From Cerina litoralis (GTDB lineage Bacteria > Bacteroidota > Bacteroidia > Flavobacteriales > Flavobacteriaceae), in the NCBI GenBank assembly GCA_022008415.1, contig JAIRBC010000005.1:1-64000 (forward strand): a stretch of 64,000 nt of DNA, in the 5' to 3' direction. Position 1 is the stretch's first letter, and each line of letters starts with the position of its first letter. The position numbers were made by a program, and so were the translations under genes. The notes beneath the pieces are model-generated. The model was not told the origin of the DNA. It did no database searches and saw nothing but the letters and a program-made list of their open reading frames with translations. Below, one piece after another: positions 8,633 through 17,660 of the stretch.

Positions 8633-9097
8633 ATGGGCACTTCAAAAAGATTGGATCGGGCTATTAAAAAATTATATATCGCTTTTTACAATGGAACCTT
8701 ACATCCAGAATGCTCCAAGAGCTGCGCGGTAGGCAATATATTGGACAACAAGGATAGCTGGAAACACCTTTCGGACAGTCACGGTTCCCTACAATTAAAT
8801 TACGTGGGGCTGGTAAATCAGAATTTGGGGCGGAAATTCAATGGCTATTCCCCTGTGGAACTGTTGCAAATAGAATCGGAATTCCTCGAGGGATGCGGCT
8901 ACGTCCTACCCCTGAACGCCAGCAACCGAAAACCAAAGAACCCTACGGATAAAGAAGTATTGTTCCAAGGCCTGTCTAAAGCCATCGCCCTTTTATGTGC
9001 CTTGGATGGCGTTGAAAACGTGATGGATTATTCCCGCCTGTTCCAATCTCAAAATAAAACGCAGCCTTATGCGATTGCCGAGGTGATGGAGGTTTAA
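8633..9097 (+). CDS. Conserved flavobacterial protein of unknown function
   Basis: A 154-residue soluble protein (158 if the ATG at 8621 is used; the second ATG gives the 'MGTSKRLDRAIKKLYIAF' start that looks native). It contains a short Cys pair 'CSKSCAVGNILD' (about residues 25-36) and a conserved-looking 'WKHLSDSHGSLQLNYVGLV'. From memory, automatic pipelines often label relatives as NADH-quinone reductase subunit NqrF, but I see no ferredoxin or FAD domain that would support that. Function unknown. It stands alone between two repeat-containing gaps. Confidence 0.7.
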   Translation: MGTSKRLDRAIKKLYIAFYNGTLHPECSKSCAVGNILDNKDSWKHLSDSHGSLQLNYVGLVNQNLGRKFNGYSPVELLQIESEFLEGCGYVLPLNASNRKPKNPTDKEVLFQGLSKAIALLCALDGVENVMDYSRLFQSQNKTQPYAIAEVMEV

Positions 9098-9210
9098 GAA
9101 ATGCTTTTTGGCTTTACGCTATTCGCCATGCGCCTTGCGCACTTGTTAAAATTCATTTGGATCTGACCCATAAATAATTTTGATTAGTATTTAAAGCCAA
9201 TTGTTTGAAG

Positions 9211-9275
9211 TAGAAAGTCCGGGAACAAGGCTTGCGAAGCCCGCCCCACGGTATACTGGCGGGGTACGGGCAGGT
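9211..9275. repeat. Dispersed repeat pair: AGAAAGT...GCGAAG core plus CCCGCC/GGCGGG palindrome
   Basis: 9221-9239 repeats the core found at 2418-2436. It runs straight into CCCGCCCCACGGTATACTGGCGGG (9240-9263), a palindromic unit sharing TACTGGCGGGG with 932-942 and 37587-37597. The 263-base gap between the neighbouring genes holds nothing else I recognise. Confidence 0.65.
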
Positions 9276-9360
9276 TTTAAAAAACAAGGAATTTACTGAT
9301 GTAAATGAATGCTTTCAAAACGAGCGTAACGCAGTTATCGGGGTTTATAGACCAACACTA

Positions 9361-10251
9361 CTAATATTTGATTTGGTTCCAGGTAGTCGAATAAAACGGC
9401 GCTATCTTATTAAGCGTCTCCTTGAGCTGAACGATGTCGATTTTGGGACCATCCGAAAAGATATTCTGGATTTCCTCGGACTTGGCATCAAAAAAAGTCT
9501 GGATCAAAAAGGCATTGGGCCTCCGTTTTACCAACGTCTCCAACAAGCGTAAGCTTCCAGCGACGACCTGTTTTCCCGTGCTGTTATTATCCGCCATAAT
9601 ATCCAGTCCCTTTCTGTGATAATTGTACATGGCCACGCGGTACTCCCTATACGTGTTGGAGAGTAGGTTGTCTACCAATTCAAATCGGGTGCGCTCGCCA
9701 TTGGACTGATTCCATCCGGCATAATTGCTGCCCTGTGCCTGGGCGACGATTTTCTGTGCCTGTTTGTAATAGGGAGTGCCCCCATCCTGGGCAAACGTAT
9801 CCGCATCCAACCCCAACATAATATACACGTAAAACGAAACTACACCCGTAAGATTGGAATCGAACGTGTTTTCGTTATAGGTCAGCGGTTGGAATTCTAT
9901 ATAGTCGAATGTGAATTGGTTGTCCTTGTAATTAAAAACGGGGCTGTTGTACGACGTATTGTACACCGGTCTATTGGATTGCAACTGAACCGTGGCCTTA
10001 AATCTATTATTGTCGTAATTGGTGACGGTTATAAACATACGGGCGTTTACCCTTTCGTTCTCCTGATATACCCTGTTGGTCCATTGGGTTTTGTTGATAA
10101 AATCGGTCAGGGAACGCTCCAAGGTCCTAAAGATCTGCTTGTTGGTCTGGGAAACCTGGTCTGCGTTTACCGTAACTGTGCAATTCATCTCCTGTGCCCC
10201 AAGTGCGATCGAAAAGAATACAGAAAGAATTAAAGCTGTGAAGTTACGCAT
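9361..10251 (-). CDS. porD: DUF4835 protein, PorD-type component of type IX secretion
   Basis: A 296-residue exported protein with signal peptide 'MRNFTALILSVFFSIALGAQ' (cleavage likely after residue 18 or 20). The mature start 'EMNCTVTVNADQVSQTNKQ' and 'DYIEFQPLTYNENTFDSNL' are characteristic of DUF4835, the family that includes Porphyromonas PorD, needed for type IX secretion and gliding. The start is ATG 10251. It overlaps the end of coaBC by 8 bases, the usual flavobacterial order bamD-rpoZ-coaBC-DUF4835. recN, which often follows, is not here. Confidence 0.9.
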   Translation of the reverse strand: MRNFTALILSVFFSIALGAQEMNCTVTVNADQVSQTNKQIFRTLERSLTDFINKTQWTNRVYQENERVNARMFITVTNYDNNRFKATVQLQSNRPVYNTSYNSPVFNYKDNQFTFDYIEFQPLTYNENTFDSNLTGVVSFYVYIMLGLDADTFAQDGGTPYYKQAQKIVAQAQGSNYAGWNQSNGERTRFELVDNLLSNTYREYRVAMYNYHRKGLDIMADNNSTGKQVVAGSLRLLETLVKRRPNAFLIQTFFDAKSEEIQNIFSDGPKIDIVQLKETLNKIAPFYSTTWNQIKY

Positions 10252-11449
10252 GGATCCTACCAATAATTTCGTTCCAAATATCCAAAGCAACTTCTGCCTT
10301 GGTCTTTAAGTCAAACGTTTTTATCTTCAGATTCTTATCCAAAAACGATATTTTATTGGTAGCCATTTGGAAACCGGCACCAGAATCGTTTAAGGAATTG
10401 AGAACGATGGCATCCAAATTCTTGTTTTTCAATTTTCCGAAGGCGTTTTCCACTTCGTTTTCGGTCTCCAGGGCAAACCCGACCAAAAATTGTTCTCCCT
10501 TTTGTTCGCCCAAAGATTTTAAAATATCCTTGTTTTTAACTAGTTCCAGGGAAAGTTCGGTCTCCTTCTTTTTTATTTTCTGTTCGGCTACGGTTTTTGG
10601 CCTGTAGTCGGCTACCGCAGCGGCACAAATAACGATATCCATAGCGTCGTAATACCCATGAACGGCCCGGTACATTTCCTCGGCAGAGACTACCTGGACC
10701 ATTTTTACGGCAATGTGGGAAATGGACAAATGGGATGGTCCGGAAACCAAGAGTACATCGGCCCCTAAATTGGCGGCCGCCTTGGCCAGTTCAAAACCCA
10801 TTAATCCGGAGGAATGATTACCGATAAACCGGACCGGGTCTATGGCCTCATACGTTGGGCCCGCGGTTATCATCACCTTTTTTCCGGTCAGGGGAAGCCC
10901 CCGGGAAAGATGCTCATTTATAAAAGTAAGGATGTCTTCGGGTTCGGCCATTCTGCCCTCCCCTACCAGTCCGCTCGCCAACTCCCCCGACGTGGCCGGA
11001 ATCATCACATTTCCGAAGGATTCGAGCTTTTCAAAAGTGGCCTTGGTAGTAGGGTGTTTATACATGTCTAAATCCATGGCCGGAGCAAAGTAAACGGGAC
11101 ATTTGGCCGATAAATAAACCGCCAGCAGCAAGTTGTCGCACGTGCCGTTGGCCATTTTGGAAAGTGTATTGGCGGTGGCCGGGGCAACGATCATCAAATC
11201 TGCCCAAAGACCCAATTCTACATGGTTGTTCCAAGAAATACCATCGTCATTTTCAGCAATAAATGAGGTAAGAACGGGATTCTTGGAAAGCGTAGCCAGG
11301 GTAAGGGGGGAAACAAAAGAGCTGGCACTTTCCGTTAAGACTACCTTAACGTCTGCACCAGCTTTAATAAGTAATCGAACCAAAAAAGTAGTCTTGTAGG
11401 CGGCGATACCTCCTGTAATTCCCAAAAGGATGTTCTTGCCGTTCAACAT
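10244..11449 (-). CDS. coaBC: Bifunctional phosphopantothenoylcysteine decarboxylase/synthetase
   Basis: A 401-residue cytoplasmic enzyme of coenzyme A synthesis. The N-terminal CoaC half (1-180) binds FMN ('GITGGIAAYKTTFLVR'), has the catalytic His in 'WNNHVELGLWADL' and 'PATANT'. The CoaB half (about 190-401) joins Cys to 4'-phosphopantothenate using CTP and shows 'ITAGPTYEAIDPVRFIGNHS' and 'AAAVADYRPK'. In the substrate clamp of CoaC, E. coli has a Cys (ACG...GR). Here the segment reads 'ELASGLVGEGRMAEP', with Ser. The start is ATG 11449, 5 bases after rpoZ; an upstream ATG at 11521 would overlap rpoZ. Confidence 0.94.
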   Translation of the reverse strand: MLNGKNILLGITGGIAAYKTTFLVRLLIKAGADVKVVLTESASSFVSPLTLATLSKNPVLTSFIAENDDGISWNNHVELGLWADLMIVAPATANTLSKMANGTCDNLLLAVYLSAKCPVYFAPAMDLDMYKHPTTKATFEKLESFGNVMIPATSGELASGLVGEGRMAEPEDILTFINEHLSRGLPLTGKKVMITAGPTYEAIDPVRFIGNHSSGLMGFELAKAAANLGADVLLVSGPSHLSISHIAVKMVQVVSAEEMYRAVHGYYDAMDIVICAAAVADYRPKTVAEQKIKKKETELSLELVKNKDILKSLGEQKGEQFLVGFALETENEVENAFGKLKNKNLDAIVLNSLNDSGAGFQMATNKISFLDKNLKIKTFDLKTKAEVALDIWNEIIGRIHA

Positions 11450-11453
11450 AATA

Positions 11454-11780
11454 CTACTCGTCCTTTTCCGTATTCCTATAGTAGATTTTATCTTCCAACC
11501 ATTCTTGGACGGCCAAAGCATGGGGTTTTGGTAATTTTTCGTAGAATTTGGAAACTTCTATTTGTTCCTTGTTCTCGAAGACCTCGTCCAAACTGTCACT
11601 GTAGGTGGCAAACTCTTCCAATTTTTCCAACAACTCCTTCTTTATTTCGGAATTGATCTGTACAGCCCTTTTCGCCACTATGGCAATAGCCTCATAAATA
11701 TTATCCGTTTTGGCATCGAACTCGTTCTTGTTCAGGGTTACGGTGGTAACGGGTGCTTTTGAATTCTTCAAGTCGCTCAT
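11454..11780 (-). CDS. rpoZ: RNA polymerase omega subunit, Bacteroidota type
   Basis: A 108-residue small subunit that helps RNA polymerase assemble. 'NIYEAIAIVAKRAVQINSEIKKEL' (about residues 28-51) is the omega signature, with the Bacteroidota-type C-terminus 'PHALAVQEWLEDKIYYR'. It lies between bamD (7-base gap) and coaBC (4-base gap), as in relatives. Confidence 0.92.
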   Translation of the reverse strand: MSDLKNSKAPVTTVTLNKNEFDAKTDNIYEAIAIVAKRAVQINSEIKKELLEKLEEFATYSDSLDEVFENKEQIEVSKFYEKLPKPHALAVQEWLEDKIYYRNTEKDE

Positions 11781-11787
11781 ATACGTT

Positions 11788-12609
11788 TTATTTGGAAAGA
11801 TTCTGTGTTTCGTTATTTATTTTTTTCAAAAGTTCGTCCGCTTTTGATTTGTATGTTGTATTGGGGTAGTACTTTATTAGGTTGTCATAAGCCGCTTTTG
11901 CCTCTTTTAACCTTTCGGGTTTTTTGTTTTCAAAACTGTTTACGGCTATATTGGTTGTTGCTTCGATCTTGTAATAAAGGGCGCCCTCCCGGTAAATAGA
12001 TCCTGGAAAATCGGTTAAAAAATTGTCCAAGGCGGCAACGGCCGAAGGAAGAATGGTATAATCGAACTCTCCCAACGAATTGTACTGCTTGGCAATCTCA
12101 AAAGCCTTTTTTTCCTTTTTTGTGGTAAGCTCTTTGGCCATTCTGTTGGCATCTTCCAGATATTCCGAATCCGGATAGGTATTTATAAACAATTGCAATT
12201 TCTGAAGGGCCTTATCGGTATCTGTCTGATCCAGGGAATATCTCGGCGATAGCTCATAGTAACTTTTAGCTCCCAAATAGGCTGCTTCTACCGCCTTATC
12301 GCTCTTGGGATACGACTTTAGAAACCGTTCGAACTGATAGCCAGCCATATTGTAGTCGTGGGACTTAAAATAGGTGTCGGCAAAAAAGAACAATACCCGC
12401 TCCCCTTGGGGCTTACCGATGTATTTTGGGGCAATCTGTTCGAACAATCGATTAGATTTGGCATACTCGCCCTCGTTATAAAATTTTTCGGCCAAATCGT
12501 ATTTAGATTTGACATCCGTACCTTTTAACACTTTTTGGTACTCACTGCACGAGCCCAAAAGGACGATAAAAAAAAGAAATGGGAATATTCGTCTCAAATT
12601 AAAAAACAT
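11788..12609 (-). CDS. bamD: Outer membrane assembly lipoprotein BamD
   Basis: A 273-residue lipoprotein of the BAM outer-membrane protein insertion complex. Signal peptide with lipobox 'LLGSC' (Cys about 21), then TPR-like helical pairs, for example 'YDLAEKFYNEGEYAKSNRLF' and 'KYYPNTTYKSKADELLKK'. A TAATTTTG element ends only 4 bases before the ATG (complement of 12614-12621), so a transcript from it would be nearly leaderless, though no clear TTTG stands at the -33 distance. First gene of bamD-rpoZ-coaBC-porD. Confidence 0.92.
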   Translation of the reverse strand: MFFNLRRIFPFLFFIVLLGSCSEYQKVLKGTDVKSKYDLAEKFYNEGEYAKSNRLFEQIAPKYIGKPQGERVLFFFADTYFKSHDYNMAGYQFERFLKSYPKSDKAVEAAYLGAKSYYELSPRYSLDQTDTDKALQKLQLFINTYPDSEYLEDANRMAKELTTKKEKKAFEIAKQYNSLGEFDYTILPSAVAALDNFLTDFPGSIYREGALYYKIEATTNIAVNSFENKKPERLKEAKAAYDNLIKYYPNTTYKSKADELLKKINNETQNLSK

Positions 12610-12882
12610 TTTGCAAAATTAGGGATTAAAAATGGATATTAAAAACATTTTTACCCTGCTAAAATAGCCTACTAAATGGCCCATAACAATTTCTTTTGGA
12701 AAGTTTTAACGTTGGGGTGCCGGGTGGATTTTGCCGGTTGGAATAATTGATTTATTTACCCGGCGGCGAAAGAGGTTATTTTTAGATGGCGCATTCACTC
12801 GTTTATGGATGGTTAGGTCCAAGAAAATCAATTTTAGTTCCAAGAGACTTACCCAAGGGGAAGATCGCTTAAGATAGGAGCC

Positions 12883-13773
12883 CTATGCGGGTATTCTGGT
12901 AAAACTTCCCATAAAGGCCCTAATCTTTTGTTTTAGACCTGCAGATGCTTCCACTAGAGGAAGGCGGACCGTGGACGCAGCCAATCCCAGCGATTCAAAA
13001 ATAGCCTTGATCCCCGCAGGATTCCCTTCCTGAAAAATAAGCGACATCCCATCTAGCAGCCCGAAGTGGAGCCCATAGGCTTCCTTTTCATTGCCTTCTA
13101 GTCCCAACCGGATCATTTTAGAAAATTGGGAGGGAAGTCCTTGTCCCAAAACCGATATAACCCCGGAGCCACCCGCCAGAACCGTGGGCAAGGCGGTTAG
13201 ATCATCACCTGAAATGACCCGAAACTCCGAAGGTTTGTCCTTGATCAACTGAACGATCTGAACAAGGTCTCCGCTGGCTTCCTTGACGGCCACAATATTG
13301 GAGAAATCCTGGGCCAGGCGCAACACCGTACGCGGCAATACATTGCTACCTGTCCTTCCGGGGACGTTATATAATACGATGGGTTTTGGCGAAGCTTGGG
13401 CAATCGCCTTAAAGTGTTGATAAATTCCTTCCTGGGTGGGCCTATTGTAATACGGGGAAACCGAGAGAACCGCGTCAAAAGCAGTGAGATCCGTTTCCTG
13501 CACCTCCTGGACCACTAAAGCGGTATTGTTGCCCCCAATGCCCAAAACCAAGGGCAACCTTCCTTTATTGGCCGATACCACCGTATCGATGACCAATTTC
13601 TTTTCGGACTTGGTCAAGGTAACGGATTCCCCCGTTGTGCCCAATACGACCAGGTACTCCACTCCCCCATCGATATTAAAATCTACGATCCGCTCCAAGG
13701 CTTCCGTATCGACCGAAAAATCACTTTTAAATGGGGTAATCAAAGCTACACCTGTTCCACGTAACTGCTCCAT
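12883..13773 (-). CDS. dapA: 4-hydroxy-tetrahydrodipicolinate synthase
   Basis: A 296-residue cytoplasmic class I aldolase condensing pyruvate with aspartate semialdehyde, the first committed step to lysine and diaminopimelate for peptidoglycan. '[11 protein letters not shown]' (about residues 43-53), the catalytic Tyr in '[11 protein letters not shown]' and the Schiff-base Lys in 'VAVKEASGD' are all present, as is '[11 protein letters not shown]'. Its ATG shares one base with the stop of the upstream DUF6913 gene (TAATG), so the two are translationally coupled. Confidence 0.96.
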   Translation of the reverse strand: MEQLRGTGVALITPFKSDFSVDTEALERIVDFNIDGGVEYLVVLGTTGESVTLTKSEKKLVIDTVVSANKGRLPLVLGIGGNNTALVVQEVQETDLTAFDAVLSVSPYYNRPTQEGIYQHFKAIAQASPKPIVLYNVPGRTGSNVLPRTVLRLAQDFSNIVAVKEASGDLVQIVQLIKDKPSEFRVISGDDLTALPTVLAGGSGVISVLGQGLPSQFSKMIRLGLEGNEKEAYGLHFGLLDGMSLIFQEGNPAGIKAIFESLGLAASTVRLPLVEASAGLKQKIRAFMGSFTRIPA

Positions 13774-14315
13774 TATTTAATTTTAATCTCGTTAAGAATA
13801 ATCAAATATTTCTTTAGTTCGGCCTTAAAAGTCTTGAAATCCTTTAAGGAAGTTTTTATGATCAAATCGTTTAAATTTTCATCGACCCCGTCAAACCCAA
13901 CATTTATGCGAGATTTTGCCTTTAAGGTCATTAACTGCAACAACAATTTATCCTCGTTGTAGTAGTTGATCAACAAATCGTACTCCCGGTTTAAAAATTC
14001 CAAGGCATAACCGTTTTCAATTTTTCCGTTCCATCCCAAATCCTTATCGGAAAACACAGGGGTGGCATAAGGGGAATTCTTGTCGTAGTAATTTTTGTAT
14101 CCGATAATCTTCACCGAATTTGGCCGTAGGGAAAACTCATCGACGAAATCGTAAAACACGTTGGAATCGTCAAACAGATCCAAATCTACAATGCAGCCTA
14201 GCGAAGTTATTCCTTTGCTACGGTCTATCTTTGTCCCCGGAACCTTCAATTCCCGCTGTAAGAACTTTTGCCCAGATTTGTACTTAAGTTTTTCTTGCAG
14301 TCCTTTTAAAATCAT
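13773..14315 (-). CDS. DUF6913 protein of unknown function
   Basis: A 180-residue soluble, Lys-rich protein of the flavobacterial family DUF6913. '[14 protein letters not shown]' (about residues 40-53) and '[20 protein letters not shown]' are the recognisable parts. No catalytic motif or membrane segment is seen. Coupled to dapA by a one-base stop/start overlap, an arrangement recurrent in Flavobacteriaceae. The role is unknown; there is no evidence that it acts in lysine synthesis beyond position. Confidence 0.8.
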   Translation of the reverse strand: MILKGLQEKLKYKSGQKFLQRELKVPGTKIDRSKGITSLGCIVDLDLFDDSNVFYDFVDEFSLRPNSVKIIGYKNYYDKNSPYATPVFSDKDLGWNGKIENGYALEFLNREYDLLINYYNEDKLLLQLMTLKAKSRINVGFDGVDENLNDLIIKTSLKDFKTFKAELKKYLIILNEIKIK

Positions 14316-14431
14316 GTAATTTTACATTTAGAACTTTATGGGCATCTTTTAAACGAAATTATTAGGGATGCCCCGTCGCTTACAAAGGTAAATAATCTAG
14401 GGTATTTAACGGGACAAATATAGGGGTATCA

Positions 14432-15196
14432 ATGGTTTTAAAAATGACACATTTTGTTATATTCATAACACTTACGGTGTCTGTTTCCTGTAGGCAATCT
14501 CCCGAAAAACTGGTGGGGATAACGGGTAATCAAATTCCGATCACCGATTCATTACACGGAATGGATTCGATCTTGACCTATGTTGCGTCCTACGGAAAGC
14601 ACATAGACGAAGTATTGGACGAGCAGCTGGCCTACGCCCCGGTAAAGATCACCAAGGAGGATGGCAGTTACAACTCCTCCGAGGGAAACCTGATGGCAGA
14701 TATCGTTATGGAACGTGCAAATCCCGTTTTTGAATCCAGGACCGGAAAGAAAATAGATTTTGTTCTCATCAATTTTGGTGGCCTCCGTTCCTCTATCTCA
14801 AAAGGCCCCGTATCGGCCCGTACGGCCTATGAAGTGATGCCCTTTGAAAACCATATTATGGTAGTGGAACTCAGTGGTAAATCCGTCGGAAAACTAATCG
14901 ACTTTTTGGTGGCCAGCCATACCGCACATCCTATCTCCGGACTGCATATAGTATTGGACAAGAACGACCGCTTGCGATCGGTCGATATACAGGGCAAACC
15001 TTTCGATAAAAATAGGCACTATTTTGTTGCCACCTCCAATTACCTACTGGGCGGCGGGGATCATATGGATTTTTTTAAGGAAGCTATCCAGGTAACCGAT
15101 ATCGACTATTTGATCCGAAAGGCAATGATCGATTACTTTACCAAAAACGATACCATTACCGCAGCGGTCGACGATCGATTTATAAAGGTGAAATGA
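14432..15196 (+). CDS. 5'-nucleotidase C-terminal domain lipoprotein
   Basis: A 254-residue exported lipoprotein ('ITLTVSVSC', Cys about 20) made only of the 5'-nucleotidase C-terminal domain that binds the substrate base in UshA-type enzymes. 'ESRTGKKIDFVLINFGGLR' and 'VMPFENHIMVVELSGKSVG' mark the fold, and 'TSNYLLGGGDHMDFF' is the conserved C-terminal block. The catalytic metal domain is on the next gene (15395), so a complete enzyme probably needs both. ATG 14444 is an alternative start. Confidence 0.88.
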   Translation: MVLKMTHFVIFITLTVSVSCRQSPEKLVGITGNQIPITDSLHGMDSILTYVASYGKHIDEVLDEQLAYAPVKITKEDGSYNSSEGNLMADIVMERANPVFESRTGKKIDFVLINFGGLRSSISKGPVSARTAYEVMPFENHIMVVELSGKSVGKLIDFLVASHTAHPISGLHIVLDKNDRLRSVDIQGKPFDKNRHYFVATSNYLLGGGDHMDFFKEAIQVTDIDYLIRKAMIDYFTKNDTITAAVDDRFIKVK

Positions 15197-15394
15197 AGTA
15201 CGAAATTAGAGGGACAAAAGACGAAGTTAGAAATTAGAAAAGCAGTATGCAATGCGCAGTGTTCAGTGAGCAGTAGGTAGCAACCAGTAACCGTATCATC
15301 GCATCCGGGAAAGCCGCATCACGGTATCACGGCATCACGGAAAACGGCATCACGGAAAACTAGAGACCCACTAACCCGATAACGACTATCAAAA
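15197..15394. repeat. Mosaic of short repeats (GAAATTAGA, GCAGTATGCA, GGCATCACGGAAAAC)
   Basis: It starts at the stop codon with AAGTACGAAATTAGAGG words, continues with variants of GCAGTATGCAATGCGCAGT, and ends with two exact head-to-tail copies of GGCATCACGGAAAAC (15331-15360). The order of words matches 825-974 downstream of the ArsC-like gene. Confidence 0.7.
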
Positions 15395-16306
15395 ATGGAC
15401 AGAAGAAAATTCATAACCAACACCGCTGCCACTTCAGCGTTGATAGGCCTGGGCGGACTGTCGTTAAGTTCTTGTCTTGGGAAGAGCAAAAAGCACCTGA
15501 CCATTCTCCATACCAACGACGTCCATAGCCACATTGACCCTTTTCCAAAAGACCATGCCCAATACCCTAACCTGGGTGGGATTGCCCGAAGGGCCTCTTT
15601 GGTGGAACAAATAAGAAAAGAAAATCCAAATACCCTCCTTTTCGATGCCGGTGATATTTTTCAGGGTACCCCCTATTTTAATTTTTATGGCGGGGAACTG
15701 GAATTTAAATTGATGAGTATGCTTCGCTATGATGCGGCGACCATCGGCAATCATGATTTCGACAATGGTTTGGACGGACTGTACGCCCAATTGCCCAATG
15801 CCAAGTTCGATTTTATTTCTGCCAACTATGACTTTACAAACACCCTAATGGACGGACATGTAAAACCCTACAGGGTTTTTACGGTGGATGGTATTAAGAT
15901 AGGTGTTTTTGGTCTGGGGGTTGCCTTGGAAGGGTTGGTGATGAAAAAACTATACCGAGAAACCAAGTATTTAAACCCCATAGAAGTGGCCCAGACCATG
16001 AGCCATACCCTAAAAATCGAGGAAAAATGCGATTTGGTCGTCTGTTTGTCGCACATTGGGTATTCCTACGGGGATGATCAACGCCCCAGTGATTTAAAAT
16101 TGGCTGCCCAAACGGAATATATAGATTTGATCATCGGGGGCCATACCCATACTTTTTTGGACAAACCCACGATAGCGGTAAACAGAAAAGGGCAAAATAT
16201 GCTAATAAATCAGGTAGGGTGCTATGGAATCAACCTCGGAAGGATCGATTTTTATTTCGACGTACAAAACAGCTCCAGCGCCGAGGGGGTTTCTATTGTT
16301 GTCTAA
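15395..16306 (+). CDS. 5'-nucleotidase metallophosphatase domain protein (Tat-type lipoprotein)
   Basis: A 303-residue periplasmic metallophosphoesterase, the N-terminal UshA half. The signal has a twin-arginine-like 'DRRKFITNTAATSALIG' and a following 'SLSSC' lipobox (Cys about 27), suggesting folded export and lipid anchoring. Metal ligands are seen in 'LHTNDVHSH', 'FDAGDIFQG', 'TIGNHDFDNG' and 'LIIGGHTHTF'. Together with the previous gene it would split one 5'-nucleotidase over two polypeptides. Likely salvages nucleosides or phosphate from extracellular nucleotides. Confidence 0.9.
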   Translation: MDRRKFITNTAATSALIGLGGLSLSSCLGKSKKHLTILHTNDVHSHIDPFPKDHAQYPNLGGIARRASLVEQIRKENPNTLLFDAGDIFQGTPYFNFYGGELEFKLMSMLRYDAATIGNHDFDNGLDGLYAQLPNAKFDFISANYDFTNTLMDGHVKPYRVFTVDGIKIGVFGLGVALEGLVMKKLYRETKYLNPIEVAQTMSHTLKIEEKCDLVVCLSHIGYSYGDDQRPSDLKLAAQTEYIDLIIGGHTHTFLDKPTIAVNRKGQNMLINQVGCYGINLGRIDFYFDVQNSSSAEGVSIVV

Positions 16307-16405
16307 TTTGGTGCTCCTGCCATGCTGAACGCCCGACCGACGGTATCTTTTCCTCCCGAACCGGTGGGGTATGGGCTGGGATCAACGATGTAAGAATACT
16401 AAAAC

Positions 16406-16786
16406 ATGGATCATAACGAAGAATTTGAGCTCGCCATAGCGAGTTTTTCCGCAGATATTCAACAACTCGCCCGTGAAACAAGAACCCTTGTATACAACGT
16501 ACTTCCCCAGTTGGTCGAAGTAGTTTGGGTTAGGCAAAAAAATGTGGGCTTTGGCACCGGCATCAAAAAAAAGACCGAACATTTTTGTTGGCTAATGCCA
16601 GCCACTGGCCATGTGACACTCGGGTTCAATTATGGAGCGGAACTTCCCGATCCAAATCACATTCTCGAAGGGACTGGAAAATTATTTCGTCATATTAAAA
16701 TTAGACGATCAGAAGACTTGTCTGATCCAGATATGATAACGTTGTTAAAATATGCAACAACTTATCGCGTACCACCGGTAAAATAA
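16406..16786 (+). CDS. DUF1801 (YdhG-like) protein
   Basis: A 126-residue small soluble protein of the DUF1801/SCP2-like alpha-beta fold. 'VLPQLVEVVWVRQKNVGFGTG' and 'GHVTLGFNYGAELPDPNHILEGTGK' match the family pattern, including the L-x-DP-x2-x-L-x-G-x-GK motif. Function unknown; relatives are sometimes called iron chaperone or phage-related, without support here. Stands alone, followed by a repeat-rich gap. Confidence 0.78.
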   Translation: MDHNEEFELAIASFSADIQQLARETRTLVYNVLPQLVEVVWVRQKNVGFGTGIKKKTEHFCWLMPATGHVTLGFNYGAELPDPNHILEGTGKLFRHIKIRRSEDLSDPDMITLLKYATTYRVPPVK

Positions 16787-17168
16787 AAATGTGAATTCTT
16801 AAGGGTTCAAGGTCGAAGGGTTAAATGATAAAGGATAATTCTGAATTATCAAACAATAAATCTATCGATGCACTAATTCACTATTCCACAAATCCACCAT
16901 TTTTCAAGTCAATATTTACTTTTTTAGCGTCATTCTTAATTTTATTTTTAGAGTAACTTTCCGTTAAAATTTGTACCCATGAAACGAACATTAAGTCCCG
17001 AATACCTCGGGATTAAAAATTACTTCACAAAAGGCGATGTTTAACCCCGAAACTTCGGGGTTAATGCGGGAGCGTAGCGGTTACACACGTTCTCGACCTG
17101 CCCGACTAGTCATTCAGGCGGGTTTTTTATTTAAATTATCTATCAAATAATTACAAAAATTTAAACGT
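16787..17168. other. Gap with three consecutive hairpins
   Basis: No gene seen. The first part has degenerate words including AATTCTGAATTATCAAAC (16837-16854), repeated at 20129-20146. Then follow TCCCGAATACCTCGGGA (16996-17012), the perfect TTAACCCCGAA-AC-TTCGGGGTTAA (17041-17064) and the REP-like terminator 17097-17128. Confidence 0.7.
17097..17128 (+). terminator. REP-like hairpin with T-run
   Basis: CCTGCCCGACTAGTCATTCAGGCGGG followed by TTTTTT. It is a homologue of the palindrome at 8468-8495, so a dispersed repeat here has the form of a Rho-independent terminator. It lies 310 bases after the DUF1801 stop and just before the DUF892 gene. Confidence 0.6.
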
Positions 17169-17660
17169 ATGAAAACGTTACAGGATCTGTTCGAATATCA
17201 ACTTCGGGATTTGTACAGTGCCGAGGAACAGCTTTTGGAAATGCTGCAAATTTTTGCAAATAAGGTTAAGGACGACCCCTTGAAGGTTATCTTGGAAAAT
17301 CATTTAGCGGAAACCAAGCAACATCTTACCCGACTCGAGATGATATGTGATGAGCTCGAAATTTCTGTGCTGGGCAATACGAGCCATGCTGTGGATGGAC
17401 TCGTAACGACCGTACGTCAATTCTTTAACGAAAACATGGAGGACGACGTACTCAATGCCGGCCTGATGGCGCTGGCCCAACGATTGGGACACTACGAGAT
17501 TTCGGGATATAGTAGCGCTATTCGCTTCGCCAAAGAATTGGGCCTAAGGGAAATCTCAAAAAAATTACAACTTACCCTGAACGAAGCCTACGAAACCGAT
17601 GACCGGATCAGCGATATGGCCGAAGATCGCCTTAGCCGAAAAGCAATGGACAATATCTGA
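17169..17660 (+). CDS. DUF892 (YciE/YciF) ferritin-like protein
   Basis: A 163-residue four-helix-bundle protein. The helices carry the pattern of E residues and E-x2-H expected of a diiron site: 'LRDLYSAEEQLLEML' (residues 11-25), 'HLAETKQHLTRLEMICDEL' (about 43-61), 'LGHYEISGYSSAIRFAKEL' and 'LNEAYETDDRISDMAE'. Relatives are stress-induced and some bind iron or heme; the physiological role here is not known. It is a single gene directly after a terminator-like hairpin. Confidence 0.9.
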   Translation: MKTLQDLFEYQLRDLYSAEEQLLEMLQIFANKVKDDPLKVILENHLAETKQHLTRLEMICDELEISVLGNTSHAVDGLVTTVRQFFNENMEDDVLNAGLMALAQRLGHYEISGYSSAIRFAKELGLREISKKLQLTLNEAYETDDRISDMAEDRLSRKAMDNI

